Below are positions 10,950-22,069 of a stretch of DNA of 64,000 nucleotides, in pieces; the first letter of the stretch is position 1, and the number at the start of each line of letters is the position of its first letter. Origin of the DNA: Prorocentrum cordatum (taxonomy: Eukaryota > Sar > Dinophyceae > Prorocentrales > Prorocentraceae); NCBI GenBank assembly GCA_963575745.1, contig CAUYUJ010000703.1, positions 62,001 to 126,000 of the forward strand, written 5' to 3'. The notes under the pieces were generated by a model, which was given only the letters and a program-made list of their open reading frames with translations, was not told the origin of the DNA and searched no databases. The translations under genes were made by a program, and so were the position numbers.

Positions 10950-11970
10950 ACCCATGGAATAGAATGCAGAGCACATTTTCGGCGAGATGATCCCACCGTT
11001 GAAGTGCCAGCTCTACGGCACCTCGAATGTCATATGCGCGCTCCAGAGACATGGGTGTCTTCTGCGCGAAACCTTTCGCTTTGTGATACATATGAAAAGC
11101 CAAGGCAACTGCCTTAGGGCACTCCTCGCGCGTTAGTTCCGATCCCGCCCGCCCGTAGTCAGACGCCGCCCCCAGTCCCAACAGCGCAATCGGCGAGCCT
11201 GGAAAGTGGCGCCTTCTCTACGCAGGGCGTGCTGCGAGATGGCGATGCATTCTCGAGCAACGCAGATCGTGAGCAATCTCATCAGGCTCTGCGCAGCCCC
11301 TAATGCAGCTCGTGGGAGCGTGTCTATGTGTAGTCTGTGCGTGGTTGTCTACGCTCCGCAGAGGGCCCTGATGATGCCCCATTGCCAGGCGGGCTTGGGG
11401 CTCGCGATGCAGGTCCGACAGGGATCCCACCGCCAGCAACCGACCTCGGCCCCCCAGGAATCGGGATCTGCCACGCGAGAAGCCTGTTGCCCGACGTCTC
11501 AGGACAGGAGCCGGGGAAAGCGGCGGCTCGAAGCGCGCGTGCAAAAGCGCGCTGTGGATGTGGGCGACGGGCTTCCTGGATGGATAGGCTGGCGTGATCA
11601 CGCGCAGCGAGAAACGCTGCGCGCCATCCAAGCTTGTCAAGGAAACAAAGGGGCGGAAGCCTCACCCGCTTCATGAATTGTGCGATTGAGAAAGGGCGTT
11701 TCCAGAAGGGCGCTGAATATTTTCCTGCAGTGAAGCGAATGTCGTGGCATTGTCAGGGGCGTATTCTTTCAAACTGCGCAGTGCGCGCTGCCATGTATGG
11801 TTCGTAATGCGAAATGAAGTCCGCCAGCTGCTACCCCATCCAAGCAAACAGACAGAGGGCGGGGCAATGGCGAGCACGGATGGCAGGGCATTCAGATCAG
11901 CAAGACTGAGGCTGTTCGGCGGCAGCCTGAGCAGCTTGTGCAAGATCTGATGCTCGTGTTTACGAATCAT
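10950..11970 (-). pseudogene. LINE ORF2 C-terminal region with Cys/His knuckle
   Basis: The first part (MIRKHEHQILHKLLRLPPN) corresponds to the region after the RT, where dinoflagellate LINEs have a similar LHK...LP block. Near 11220-11340 the minus strand reads CIRGCAEPDEIAHDLRC, a C-x3-C...H...C knuckle typical of LINE C-termini. After an in-frame TAG a further coding-like stretch with LAFHMYHKAKGF runs to about 10950. At least two frame changes separate the pieces. Confidence 0.65.
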
Positions 11971-13200
11971 AGCAGAAAAGTGACAATTGGGCGAGGTACG
12001 AGAGTGTCGAGAGAGCGGTCGTGTTGTGAAGAATTGAAAGAACAGGCGGGCCAGCTCCAGAGCATGGCAGAGCTATCGTCGTCGACCACCACTTCCCTGC
12101 TGCACTAGCCCAGATCATGCTAAGTGTGGCTGCAGGGCCCATTTCGACCCCTATGTAGACTGTATGGCCAGCGATCTTGAAGTTGGCCCACTGCGGGATC
12201 CACCTACAACGGAGCTCTTTTCGGACCCTGTCCTGGACGGCTTTCGTGCACTCAGTCCACAGTGTGACCAAGACGCACTTGGTCCCTTGGAGCCTGAGAC
12301 AGGCAAAACGCTCAGCGTCCAGGACAACAACACGGGAGACGCCAATCAGGTCTCGAAGGCGAGGCATCACCATTCCGACGTCGTCAGCGCAACCCCCAGG
12401 AGAGCCCTTGTTGCGCCTCGACTGCGGGAGCTGTGTGGCCGCGCGCAGACATCTCAGGATGGGGTCCATTGCAAGAGCCCAGGGACAACCAGATAAAGGG
12501 CATCCTTGCAGGACCCCCGAGCAGAGATGAAACAGGACATCGGTTCGATTTTGCATCTTAGCGAAGCCTCGGGGAAGAAAGTCTAAGGCGTGGAAAAAAT
12601 CAGGAAACCAGGCGGGGGCCCAATCCGACTCAGAATCTCGAACAACCGCTGGCGGCCCAGAGGAGGGAACGCCGCCTCCACATCGTAGGCAGCGAAGATC
12701 GGGAGGTCCTCCTCAGCTTCGGGGGAGATGCTGGCCTTGCGGGCCTCGGCTTCCGACGTGATGATGTTGGCCAAGAAATTATGTCCTGGGCTGAATCCTT
12801 GCTGAGCCTCGTGGGTGCGCTCATGGGCAAACTGGCGAATCTGAAAGTTGGTGGCGGATGTCATAATCTTAGCGTCTGTATTCCTGAGGCTAAGCGGCCG
12901 AACCTTCCATGGGGGCCGCGCGCACCCCCAGGCATCTTCGGGCTCCGAACCTTTTGGGGGGAAACGAAGAGGCTACCGTTGAGCTCCAGGGGCACCCGGT
13001 GTTCGCTGCACACATATGTCATATGTTTATGCAAGACAATAAGTTGTTCAGGTCTAGCTTTCCATGCAGTGCATGAGAGCTGATCAGGGCCAGGGGCTGA
13101 CCGTCGGGCAAATTTGAGGGCCCGTCCTAGTTCGGGTTCAGTTGGAAGCCTAAGAGGTAGGAGGCTTTGCTGAGGGGCAACCCTGTCGAGATAATCCTGA
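11960..13200 (-). pseudogene. LINE reverse transcriptase, frameshifted
   Basis: RT blocks appear in order on the minus strand. RRSAPGPDQLSCTAWKA is near 13120-13060, RPLSLRNTDAKIM near 12900-12860, motif A as AAYDVEAAFP near 12690, motif B as GVLQGCPLSG near 12510, and motif C as CADDVG near 12380. The catalytic Asp residues are retained (YD in A, ADD in C, with Cys for the usual Tyr/Phe). Frame changes lie near 12870 and 12590, so no intact protein is made. It would have copied LINE RNA by target-primed reverse transcription. Confidence 0.85.
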
Positions 13201-13216
13201 AGGGTCTTCTCCTGAA

Positions 13217-14575
13217 CTACTCTGGCGCCGAAGCTGGGATTCCAATGGGAGGTCCGTGCGGAAGAAATCTGCTCAGGATCGCTGGGGGCTCTCGCAAGCT
13301 TTCGGGCCGGGCCCCTGCGAGAACGAGACGATGGGCTGCCGGGGCCCAGAGAGTAGCGCGCCTCTTGCGCACCCTCGCGGCCCGTCTCTCATCCTCGATC
13401 GCCGCCCCCCCCCCCCCCCCTTTGGGCGCCCTGCTTTCGACAATTCTGGCATCCATCTGCCCGGGCTCGTAGTTGGCGGCATGCGTGATGAGGGCGAACT
13501 CCTGCCCGTCGAGAAGCTCGACGGCGCCGTTGGACACGTGAAGGAAGCGCGCGCCATCGGCGGCGGTGGCCTTCGGCTTCGCGGCGGCGTGGATGTCGCT
13601 GCGCCAGATGCATCTTGCCATTGCCCTCAGAATAATGATACGACCTCCCTTGGCACGGGAGTCCTTCGCCGAAATCGGAAGCCGCTGAAGTTCGTCGCGG
13701 GCCTGACGAGCGACCTCCGTCATGAAGTGTTTCTTGCAACGCCATTGGCACACAACTGGGAACCGGTCAAGTTGAGGCGCATTGAGAACTTGTCCCAGTA
13801 TCTCTCCGTAGCGTGGGTCTCGAAAAACTTGCTCAGGAATGCTGTCCTGTTGGTCGTGTCGAGCGCGGTCGCGAAGGTGAAGAACGATCGGCGAGTGGTC
13901 GCTGAGCCTGGAGTCAGAGATGGCGGCCGCGTCAATGTTAACCTCCGCTAAGACTTCGACATCTAGGAGAAAGTGTGCTGGAGTTCCAACAAGGACACGA
14001 TCCAGTGTGGCAGCGGTAGCCGTGTCTCTGCAACCGCGCGCGGGGCGCCACGTCGAAATTGCAGTGAGCATTGAGAAAAGACTTTCCAAGTCTGCTTGCA
14101 AGGGTTGGGATCCGCGGCTACGTTCAGCAGGAACAGAGCCAGGGGCAAAACCTCCCGACACGGGTTCAACGTAGCTGCGAGTCGGCCCCGACTTGATGCT
14201 GAAGTCACCAGCAGCCAGAAATGCTCCCGTAGCGGGGCCTTGAAGGTTCCAATCGACAAGCTCCCTCCATTTTGCCCGTGCCTTGTCCTGCGCTCGGTTA
14301 TCCAGCTCGACGTTATGAACGTTCATGATGTCCATGGTGAAACTGTCCTTGTCGTTAGCGATACTGGGAAGAGCGGCCCTGCCAGGGGCTGGAATCTGAT
14401 GTTGAAATCGAACGCGTGGGTCATCTTGGCCCCTGATGCCCATTGGAACCAAGAATGCAGTGCCATCAGCCTTCTCTGAGAGAGGGTTGCAAAAGATCTC
14501 GTGCGGGCACGGGTAGGTCGCTAGTGCTGCGGCCAGCCTGTCCAGCGATGCCCTGCACCCTTGAATTAGAATCAC

Positions 14576-14642
<67 letters not shown>

Positions 14643-14757
14643 GAAGGAGGCAAGCACGTTGAGATTGGCTTTGCGACGATGAGGCTTGCAACAGAGAAAG
14701 CTTCTGGCATTCCAAAAGATGATCGTGCCATTGCGCCGCCCCAAAACAAAAGTCCAC
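13217..14757 (-). pseudogene. LINE AP-type endonuclease, interrupted by (CT)n
   Basis: Endonuclease/exonuclease/phosphatase fold. The N-terminal block IIFWNARSFLCCK lies near 14735-14690. After the (GA)n/(CT)n tract the frame resumes with VILIQGCRASLDRL. GDFSI (usual GDFN) sits near 14190, LDRVLV near 14010, and the catalytic SDHSPI near 13890. The domain would have nicked target DNA. A run of 15 or more C near 13405 ends reliable reading before the RT. The microsatellite replaces the part that normally reads like VVLLQE, so the catalytic Glu is lost or obscured. Confidence 0.8.
14580..14639. repeat. (CT)n microsatellite inside the LINE endonuclease
   Basis: About 30 CT dinucleotides between two recognisable parts of the endonuclease domain. 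It therefore arose or expanded after integration of this copy, or in its parent. Confidence 0.95.
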
Positions 14758-14843
14758 GGTGGCCAGCGCCGGCTAAATAGACCACGTAGACGTAGCCACG
14801 CTAGCGAACGCCTGTCCAAATGCAGCCACCCATGGTTGCTTGA

Positions 14844-16544
14844 CTATCTTAAAGCGGGCGAGGATGGGCATCTCCCAACGTAATTTGGACGGTCCATCTG
14901 GTCCTTGGCTTCGACGACCACGAGCGGCACTGCGTCAAAAGTGTTGATGCCCTTGGCCCGCTGCGCTCCGACGTTGTGATCTGAGAAGGCGTCCTGTATG
15001 ATGCGCTGGAGACGTTTCGTTTGCAGCCCCAGCCTGATACGCTTAGCGTTCTTATCGGCGCTGACGCGTGCAGGAGTGTTGGCACCTCCCGTGTCAAAGC
15101 CGGTGAATGTGCGGAAGCCAGCTGATGTCATGAGTGATCGAGAGAGTGCGAGAGCTCGAGCACGGGCAGCTGCGCCTCCTTGAACTTGTAAGTGAAGCCG
15201 TCGCTTAGGCACGTCACCGTGAAGAATGAGTTGATCAACAAGAACCCCAGAAGCATGTATCCATTCAGCCAATACCGTTTTTCTAGCCGCTGGTGCCATT
15301 GCTCCCGGGGCTCAGGTACTGAACGCTGTAGGATCTGGGACCCGGCCCCATGTCGCAAGCTTCTGAACGTCAAAGGGGGCTGCCGCTTCTGCCATAGCCA
15401 AAGTTTGTTCCATTGCCTGAATTTGTTCCCGCATTCGCTGTTGAGATGTTTCCACGCTGTCTGCTCGTGATTGTAGTTCATGGATACTTTTGTCCTGCAC
15501 CTCGAGGTGTGCCGCACTCTGCCAGTTGGCTGCCAGGAGCTTGTGCACCTGTGCGTCGAAGAGCTGCTGTTGCTGCGCAGTGACAGAATTAGCCGTTGGC
15601 CGTTGCCGTGAGTTGAGCCATCGCCGTCGCAATTTGCTCCTTACGCAGTGCCGCCAGCCTCTGTTCCAGTTGGGCCAGGTCGCCAATGAGAGGAGGAGCG
15701 TCGTGATCACAAGGAGCTGGTCAGCCACCAATTGGCGTGCCAGCAGCTGGAAGCTCACCTGCAGGAGACGTGGGAAACATCTCCAACTCTTCTGCCGCTT
15801 GACGTTTGGCACGAGGCGAGAGCAGAACGTGCTCAGGTCCGTGAGGCCGAACAGGTCCACCGCTAAACCCTGCGTGTAGATGTTGGCCAGCTGCTGCAGC
15901 TTTCCAGGGGTCTCGTTCAGCCAAAGCGTCCGAACGTGGAGCCGATGGGCCTGATGTTCTCGGTGGCGCACGGTCTGCCTCCCGCTGTCCTTCATGTCCA
16001 CGCTCACGTTCTCTGTTATCGTCCCGTCCCTCGCTGTCTCGTCGGCCGCGGTGTCGTCGATGTCGTGCACGAGTGGATCCACTGCGGTCGCCACCGCTTC
16101 TGCTCTTGGAGTGACAATTGTCCTGCCGTCTGGATCACGGGGATGAGGATTCGATCTTCGAGCGTCGCCGGAGGAAGTCGGAGGAAAGCGGGCTGCTGCT
16201 GGAGGCAGGCATTGTGTCTGAACGACTGGGTGGCTGATGTGCCTGATGCCAGTGGTGAAAACCGATTCGAAACCAGCGCGTCTTGAATGCAGTGGAGCAC
16301 TCGGACGGACGTGTAGTAGTGGCGCCAACGCCTGGACCGTCAGCTGCCTGAGGGCGAACAGGACGGTCAATATATGGATGCCAGCAGCGAGGCGCGCCCG
16401 GCTGGTCTTAGGATATGGAGAGTCTGTGGCTGCGCAGGATTTCAGTATGGAAAGCGTCGGGCTGGCGCGGGGCCCCTGGAGTGGCGCCAAAAACTTGGAG
16501 TCTGTCCTCGGCCCAAAGGTCTCCATGCGGCCGCACGGCGACAT
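14844..16544 (-). pseudogene. LINE ORF1 with coiled coil, one in-frame stop
   Basis: The ATG is 5 nt after the spliced leader. The frame stays open to 14844 except for one TGA at 15312-15314. The N-terminal half has no known domain. Around 15600-15380 is a Gln/Glu-rich coiled coil (KSIHELQSRADSVETSQQRM). Then comes WGRVPDPTAFST and, after the stop, a block ending KNAKRIRLGLQTKRLQRII. The W.R.PDPT and DKNxKxIR blocks match the RNA-binding part of dinoflagellate LINE ORF1 proteins as I know them. Confidence 0.75.
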
Positions 16545-16549
16545 GGTGA

Positions 16550-16571
16550 CTTGAGCCAAAATGGCTACGGA
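16550..16571 (-). other. Exact DinoSL spliced-leader copy
   Basis: The minus strand carries the complete 22-nt dinoflagellate spliced leader without mismatch. Genomic genes normally lack it, because the leader is added in trans to the mRNA. Its presence shows that this copy came from a trans-spliced RNA that was reverse transcribed. A (TCC)n tract starts a few bases upstream. Confidence 0.95.
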
Positions 16572-16573
16572 CG

Positions 16574-16872
16574 TAGGAGGAGGAGGACGAGGAGGAGGAG
16601 GAGGAGGAGGAGGAGGAGAGAAGCGGGGCCGGAGGAGGGGGATGAGGAGCCTGCGCCAAAAGGACACGCCTGGCTGCTGCGCGGAACACTCCGGCTCAAA
16701 ACCTGTGCCACGGGCATCGCGCGGAGCTTTATAAGCGAACGTCTTCTCCGTCTCGTCTTTCTCTTCCTCCTCCTTCCGCCGCCGCGCCTCCTCTCCTCCT
16801 CCTTATCCTCCTCCCCTCCCTCCTCCTCCTCCTCTCCTCCTCCTCCTTTCCTCCTCCTTCTCCTTCTCTCCT
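16574..16872. repeat. GGA and CTC microsatellites flanking a short unique piece
   Basis: GGA triplets at 16574-16612, unique sequence to about 16745, then CTC/CTT triplets leading directly into the ACT array. Confidence 0.9.
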
Positions 16873-17906
<1,034 letters not shown>

Positions 17907-17909
<3 letters not shown>

Positions 17910-18460
17910 CCTCCTAGGCACTCTGCTATTCTGCGCACGGTTCTCCGCCTTCGGGGCGGAACGCGAAGCGGGGGCCTCCCAGCTTCGCAAAGAGATGTGT
18001 CAGGCACTCTTTCCTCCATGTGCGCGCGTCTGCGAGTGCATGCGTAAAGCCAAACAACACGTGTACGATTGTGTCTTCTCGCTGGACCTGCTGTGCTTGG
18101 ATGCGGTTGGACGGCTGGGGCCTGCATGGAAGGCTGGCAAGCTTTGAGGTGCCCTGCGTTTGAGAATTGAGGCACAGCTCGCGACAATCTTGGACCTCTT
18201 GCCATCCAACTACGAACTCCTCTTGCATCTCACACCGTGCCTGGATGTGCCTCCCCGTCATCCTTGGTTGTGCGCGCAGATTGGGACTTGGATCCTCCTT
18301 GGCTGGGGTTGGTCCCAATCGGTCTGAATTGGACTGAATTGGCCACAGAGAAAGAACAACAACTAGAGAGAGAGAGAGAGAGCGAGAGCGAGAGAGAGAG
18401 AGAGAGAAACACAAATAGAGAAGCCATGCACGTCAAAAGTTCATGCTGACATGTATCACG
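17907..18460. other. No recognised gene; (GA)n at 18363-18410
   Basis: Frames on both strands end or run into the flanking simple repeats. Only the GA microsatellite is recognisable. Confidence 0.5.
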
Positions 18461-18500
18461 GATCCGTGGATCTGACGCGTGGGCGCCAGATCCACGGATC
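18461..18500. repeat. Perfect 14-bp inverted repeat (hairpin)
   Basis: GATCCGTGGATCTG at 18461-18474 and its exact complement CAGATCCACGGATC at 18487-18500, with a 12-nt loop. Function unknown. Confidence 0.9.
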
Positions 18501-18647
18501 GGCGAAGGTGCCCCCCCCCCCCCCGAAACACGAGGCCAATGTGCCAAGGCCGCCTGATCTCCCCACGGAGCGCGCCGATTCTGTCGGCTGTCAGGACACG
18601 GGACCCGTCGCTGATTCACCCGCCTGGCGGTCAGGAGCCGTCGCTTC

Positions 18648-18850
18648 GCGTGTCGCAGCGGCGGCCGCGGCGACACGCCGTGCCCTGCAAGCGGATGGCT
18701 GATCGCTCCCCTCCGCGGGACGGGACGCTGGGAACGGCGGGGACACGGACGCCTGGGGATCGGGACGCGATCGGCGTGTCGCACTGGAGCGAGGTGGGCC
18801 AGGACCGGTGGCGCGACACGCCAAGCATACGCTCCTGACCGTAAAGTCCA
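18648..18850 (+). repeat. Dispersed repeat family C, copy 2
   Basis: Contains CTCCGCGGGACGGGA, ACGCCTGGG, GCGTGTCGC and CTCCTGACCGTA in the same order as copies 1 and 3. Confidence 0.7.
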
Positions 18851-19189
18851 TGCTCGCGCTTCCTCGGACAATTGCCTCCGCCGTCCCCCTCCCGAGGGAG
18901 GAAGTTCGAGGAGGGGGAGGAGGAGCAGGAGCAGGAGCAGGGGCAGGAGGAGGAGGAGGAGGTGAAGGTTGGAGACACGAACGTTGCGAACCTTGATACT
19001 TACGTGAAGTATCTTGTAAAAGTCTGGCCACCGAAAAAAGGTTCGAGACAGTTCGAGGCGGAGGATGAGGAAGAGGTTCTCGGATGAGGATCAGGCTTGC
19101 GGAGGAGGGAGGATGAGGGGAAGGAGGCAGGAAGAGACAGTTCGAGAATGAGCCAAATCTCTCTCACGTTGCGTTTGTTGCTCGAGGCG
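18851..19189. other. GGA/GCA-rich, no recognised gene
   Basis: 18900-18965 is a GGAGCA/GGAGGA microsatellite. The rest contains short acidic frames without motifs. Confidence 0.5.
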
Positions 19190-19315
19190 AGGGCTCCCCC
19201 CAGAGGTCCAAACCCCCTTCCCTGGGACCAATTTCGAATCCCCAACTATGTTTTCATGCTCCAAGGGCCCGGTGAGGGCGCCCGGAGGCCGAAAACCGCC
19301 CGCCGTGATGCTGGA
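19190..19315 (+). repeat. Dispersed family B copy
   Basis: CCCCCAGAGGTCC, CTTCCCTGGGACC, GGGCCCGGTGAGGGC and GGAGGCCGAAAACC followed by GCCGTGATG keep the family order. Confidence 0.65.
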
Positions 19316-19394
19316 GGTAGAAGGCTGCCGAACACTGCCAAAACCGCCCCCGCGGCCAGCGGAGGGGGAGGATGATGTGGTTCGCGGGGGGCGA

Positions 19395-19560
19395 GGGCCC
19401 TCATGCTGCCCCCTCCCCATGGGGGTCGCCGCCCGCTTGGGGTTCGACTGCTGGAAGATGATCTTCTCGTCGCCCTCCGGGCTGGCCTCCGATGCTCTGG
19501 CGGCCGCTGCACTCTTGGCGGAGCCCGCCGCCTTCGTGGCGACCGGGAGGGCGCGAAGGG
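19395..19560 (-). pseudogene. Ala/Lys-rich coding-like segment
   Basis: The minus strand reads KAAGSAKSAAAARASEAS, then EGDEKIIFQQSNPKR. NPKR is, to my knowledge, often found next to RYEKYK-type blocks in dinoflagellate proteins, which would link it with 2946-3062, but this is inference. It lies between family B and family E repeats, so it may be one exon of a larger minus-strand gene. Confidence 0.3.
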
Positions 19561-19606
19561 AGGGATGGCGAGGGGGTGGACGGATGGCGAGGTTAGGGGA
19601 ACTATC

Positions 19607-19788
19607 AGTGACATTCCTAAGCGAAGAACTCGGAGATCCGCGCGGAGTTCTCGCATCAGCGCTGCACTCCCCTCCCTGGCCCGCCAGGAGCGCGCCAGGG
19701 GCCGCGCCGCAGGCGCCACCAGGTGGCTCCAGCGCCGATCCGAGAAGTCTGCGCGGACCTACGAGTTTGTATGTTTCTGCCATCGTGT
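19607..19788. mobile_element. Foldback element family E, diverged copy
   Basis: Conserved centre GGAGCGCGCCAGGGGC then CGCAGGCGCC, with inverted arms around GATCCGCGCGGAGTTCTC and GAGAAGTCTGCGCGGACC. More diverged than the copies at 25244 and 28330. Confidence 0.5.
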
Positions 19789-20059
19789 GTTGAGGGGGCC
19801 CAGGGTCACACACAAACAAACACACACAATCCCAGGATCCCCCCGATTGTCCTGCCTTTTCTGGGTTTTCGTCTTCCCCCATATTCCCATCTTTTCTCAT
19901 GTGTGTTTGTTCTTTCTCCTGGGAGTCGACGATTCGTTGTGTCTGTGTGTTTGTGTGTTGTTTTGTGCTTGTGTGTGTTTTTCCCCCTCCTCAATGTGTT
20001 CCCCAGAGGGGGAGGCAGGACGGTCCCTGCCTTCCCTCGCTGTGTGTACGAGTGACAAC
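19789..20059. other. GT/CA-rich spacer
   Basis: Short CACACACAAA and TGTGTGTTTG runs. No coding motif. Confidence 0.5.
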
Positions 20060-20365
20060 CGCGCGGGTTTCTCGGCCATCTTCGGCCCCCCTGGGGGGGT
20101 GGCCCTCACGGGCCCCCGGGACCGCAACCAAAAACGGCTCGGGATAGAGAGCTGGTCTTAGGTCGGGCATGTCCTCCTACAGGCAGGTTCTGGAAGACAA
20201 ATGGAAACGAGTGCAACAACGCTCAAACATGAGCAACACATGAGAAATCGTCCCCAGACTATTCTTCGACATTTGTTTTTAACGTTCCTCCTGTAGTGTG
20301 GCATGCCCGACTTAAAGCTGGTTCCAGGGAAGGGATTCGGATCTCTGGGGCTCCACGATGTGAAG
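20060..20365 (-). repeat. Family B copy split by element A
   Basis: The reverse-orientation family B part (CTTCGGCCCCCCTGG to ACGGCTCGGG) stops at 20157. It resumes at 20315 with GGTTCCAGGGAAGGG and TCTGGGGCTCC. Element A occupies 20158-20314. Confidence 0.65.
20158..20314. mobile_element. Short TIR element A, copy 1 (157 bp)
   Basis: Left end TTAGGTCGGGCATGTCC, right end complementing as TAAGTCGGGCATG, with subterminal TCCTCCTACAGG / CCTCCTGTAG also inverted. Flanks GAGCTGGTC and AAGCTGGTT form an imperfect 9-bp duplication (7/9). The interior is AT-richer and non-coding, so the element is non-autonomous. A 9-bp duplication would suit a Mutator-like transposase. Confidence 0.7.
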
Positions 20366-20744
20366 CAAAAACACGACGTCGGAGAGCTGGGGTGGAGGGA
20401 GGATGATGCGCGGGGGAGGGTGCGGGGGAAGGTGAGACAAGGACGCGAGGAGCGAGGACGACGCGGACACGAGAGACACGGGGACAAAAAAGATGGAGGG
20501 CAAATCGCAGGGAAAGGCGTAACACCAAGAGGGGGATGCCCATCTCTTCCTCTTCCTCGACGCGGAGCAGAAGCATGGTGGCTCTGAACCGAGCTGGCAC
20601 CCCTGAACCGGCAACTTCTCCAATCGAGCCGGCCGATCCGCAACCCTAACGGAACTGGTCGAATCTGAACCAGTCGAATCGAACCAAACCATAAAACCAA
20701 ACCCGGCTGCGACGGGCAAACCGAACCGGTTGGAACCGAAACCA
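20366..20744. repeat. Unique piece, then degenerate AACCGAATCG words
   Basis: From about 20598 the words GAACCG, AATCGAACC and AACCGGTTGGAACC recur, related in style to 2545-2752. Confidence 0.6.
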
Positions 20745-20945
20745 GCCCAGGACCCGCAGGATCCCGCAGGACCCCGCTGGACCCCGCAGGACCCCCAGGA
20801 CTCTCCGGGACCCCGTAGGACCCCGCAGGACCCCCCAGGACCCTCCAGGACCCTCGCAGGACCTCCCAGAAAACCACCAGGACCTCCAAGGACCTTGGAG
20901 GGCCCTGGAGGACCCCGGAGGACCCCGCATGACCCCCATGACCCC
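20745..20945. repeat. GGACCCCGCA 10-11 bp tandem repeat
   Basis: Repeats of GGACCCCGCA and GGACCCYCCA over 200 bp. Gly/Pro-rich frames over it are artefacts. Confidence 0.9.
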
Positions 20946-21555
20946 GTTGCCAACTTGCGGCAGTCACACACCTGTTTTGGCGGGCATGCTGTGCGACCCC
21001 CCTCGAAAGCCCTTGGGAGCCCAACGGGGCTGATGTGACCCCTGTGCTGGCCCGGTGACCCAACGGAGCTATGCGACAACGAGTTGGCAACGACCGCCGC
21101 TACAGTACAGAGCCCTTGCGGTGCGAACAAAATGGACGGCGGCATCGGCTACACGCAAGAGTTGTGACCTCTGGTTCGCGGAAGGCGGCCAGATCCAAGC
21201 CAGCGCGCAATCAGCCGCTGTCGCATCGCGCTTATCGCGCTTATCGATCTGGGGACCCTGATGAGCCCGCACCACATGTCACTCTGGCGAAGGGTCACTC
21301 TGACGTGTAGTCGACAAGAGGAGATGTCGAGGACACCAATTATCGTGTTGGAAGGAAGGAGTAGGGAGGGTGAAGGGTATGAGCAATATCATCGGGATGC
21401 AACGAACGACACCTTCGGCCGCCTACGGGCAAGGATGTCCTCATGTCTCCCAGCCCCAGGCTCCCAACCCGACAATTGTTTTCCTGAGATGTGGTGACGT
21501 CGGAGATCAGCGCTCCTCCTCCCTCCCAGTTCGCCGCTGCCGCGGACCCGTATCC
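20946..21555. other. No recognised gene
   Basis: Unique GC-rich sequence without motifs I can name. Confidence 0.5.
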
Positions 21556-21715
21556 CCGACGTCGTGATTTCTTCATGACGTGACCCCCAGGAGCCTGAAC
21601 CCTTCCAGGGGACCGGTTTCTCATTCTGAATCGTTTTCTGCCGGTCCCAAGGCCTGGCGAAGGCCCCTAGAAGCTGAAGATAGCGAAATACCATTCGTCG
21701 TGATTTTTTCACAGC
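21556..21715 (+). repeat. Dispersed family B, best complete copy
   Basis: Order of blocks: CGTCGTGATTTCTTCATGACG, CCCCCAGGAGCCTGAACCC, TTCCAGGGGACCGG, GAATCGTTTTCTGCCGGTCC, GGCGAAGGCCCC, GAAGCTGAAGATAGCG, TCGTCGTGATTTTTTC. It is the reference for the split copies at 4646/6682, 20060 and 29215. Ends are TCGTGATT-like on both sides. No clear target duplication was seen. Confidence 0.7.
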
Positions 21716-21739
21716 GCGAGGAGATCTGCGTTCCTCCTC

Positions 21740-21880
21740 CCTCTCGGTTCGCCGCTGCTGCGGAAGGGGCCTTCTTCGGCGCCGCCGCGCTGCCCACCTT
21801 GGCCTGCTTCGGCGGGGCCTCAGCGGCAGAGGCCGCCGCCGCGCGCTTGCCGCTGCCCACCTGGGGGGAGGGGGGATGCA
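21740..21880 (-). pseudogene. Ala/Lys-rich coding-like segment between two B repeats
   Basis: The minus strand reads QVGSGKRAAAASAAEAPPKQ then AKVGSAAAPKKAPSA. It is low complexity but shows codon-like structure. Oppositely oriented B copies bound it on either side. Function unknown; an exon of a basic nuclear-type protein is possible but unproven. Confidence 0.25.
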
Positions 21881-21944
21881 ATCGGACTCGGCTGGACAAG
21901 ACACGCGAGAGGACACGAGAACCGTTCCCCAGACCTCCTCGCAT

Positions 21945-22030
21945 TGTGAACGAATCACGACGGGAGGGTTTTTCGTTGTTTTCGGCCTCTGGGGACCCTC
22001 ACCCGGCCCCAGGACCGTCAATTATCCCAA
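21945..22030 (-). repeat. Dispersed family B, partial reverse copy
   Basis: GAATCACGACGGGAGGG, TTTTCGGCCTCTGGGG and ACCCTCACCCGGCCCC followed by GACCGTCAATT are the complement of the family B right half. Confidence 0.65.
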
Positions 22031-22069
22031 TGCGACCCTACCTCGGAGTTGGAGCTCCTAGGAAAACAG

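Larger units (their letters stand above)
10950..16571 (-). mobile_element. Degraded LINE (non-LTR retrotransposon) with 5' spliced leader
   Basis: On the minus strand the order is spliced leader, ORF1 with coiled coil, AP-type endonuclease, reverse transcriptase, and a C-terminal Cys/His knuckle. This is the normal plan of a two-ORF LINE and matches dinoflagellate LINEs I know. The copy is dead: it has in-frame stops, several frame changes, and a (CT)n tract inside the endonuclease. The 5' end is fixed by the spliced leader at 16550-16571. The 3' end is set only by loss of coding similarity near 10950. Confidence 0.85.

Noticed and set aside
20158-20314. TTA target duplication for element A (PIF/Harbinger reading)
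   Set aside because: Copies 2 and 3 show TCA or TTG on the right, whereas 9-bp flanks match better (8/9 in copy 3). Kept only as an alternative.
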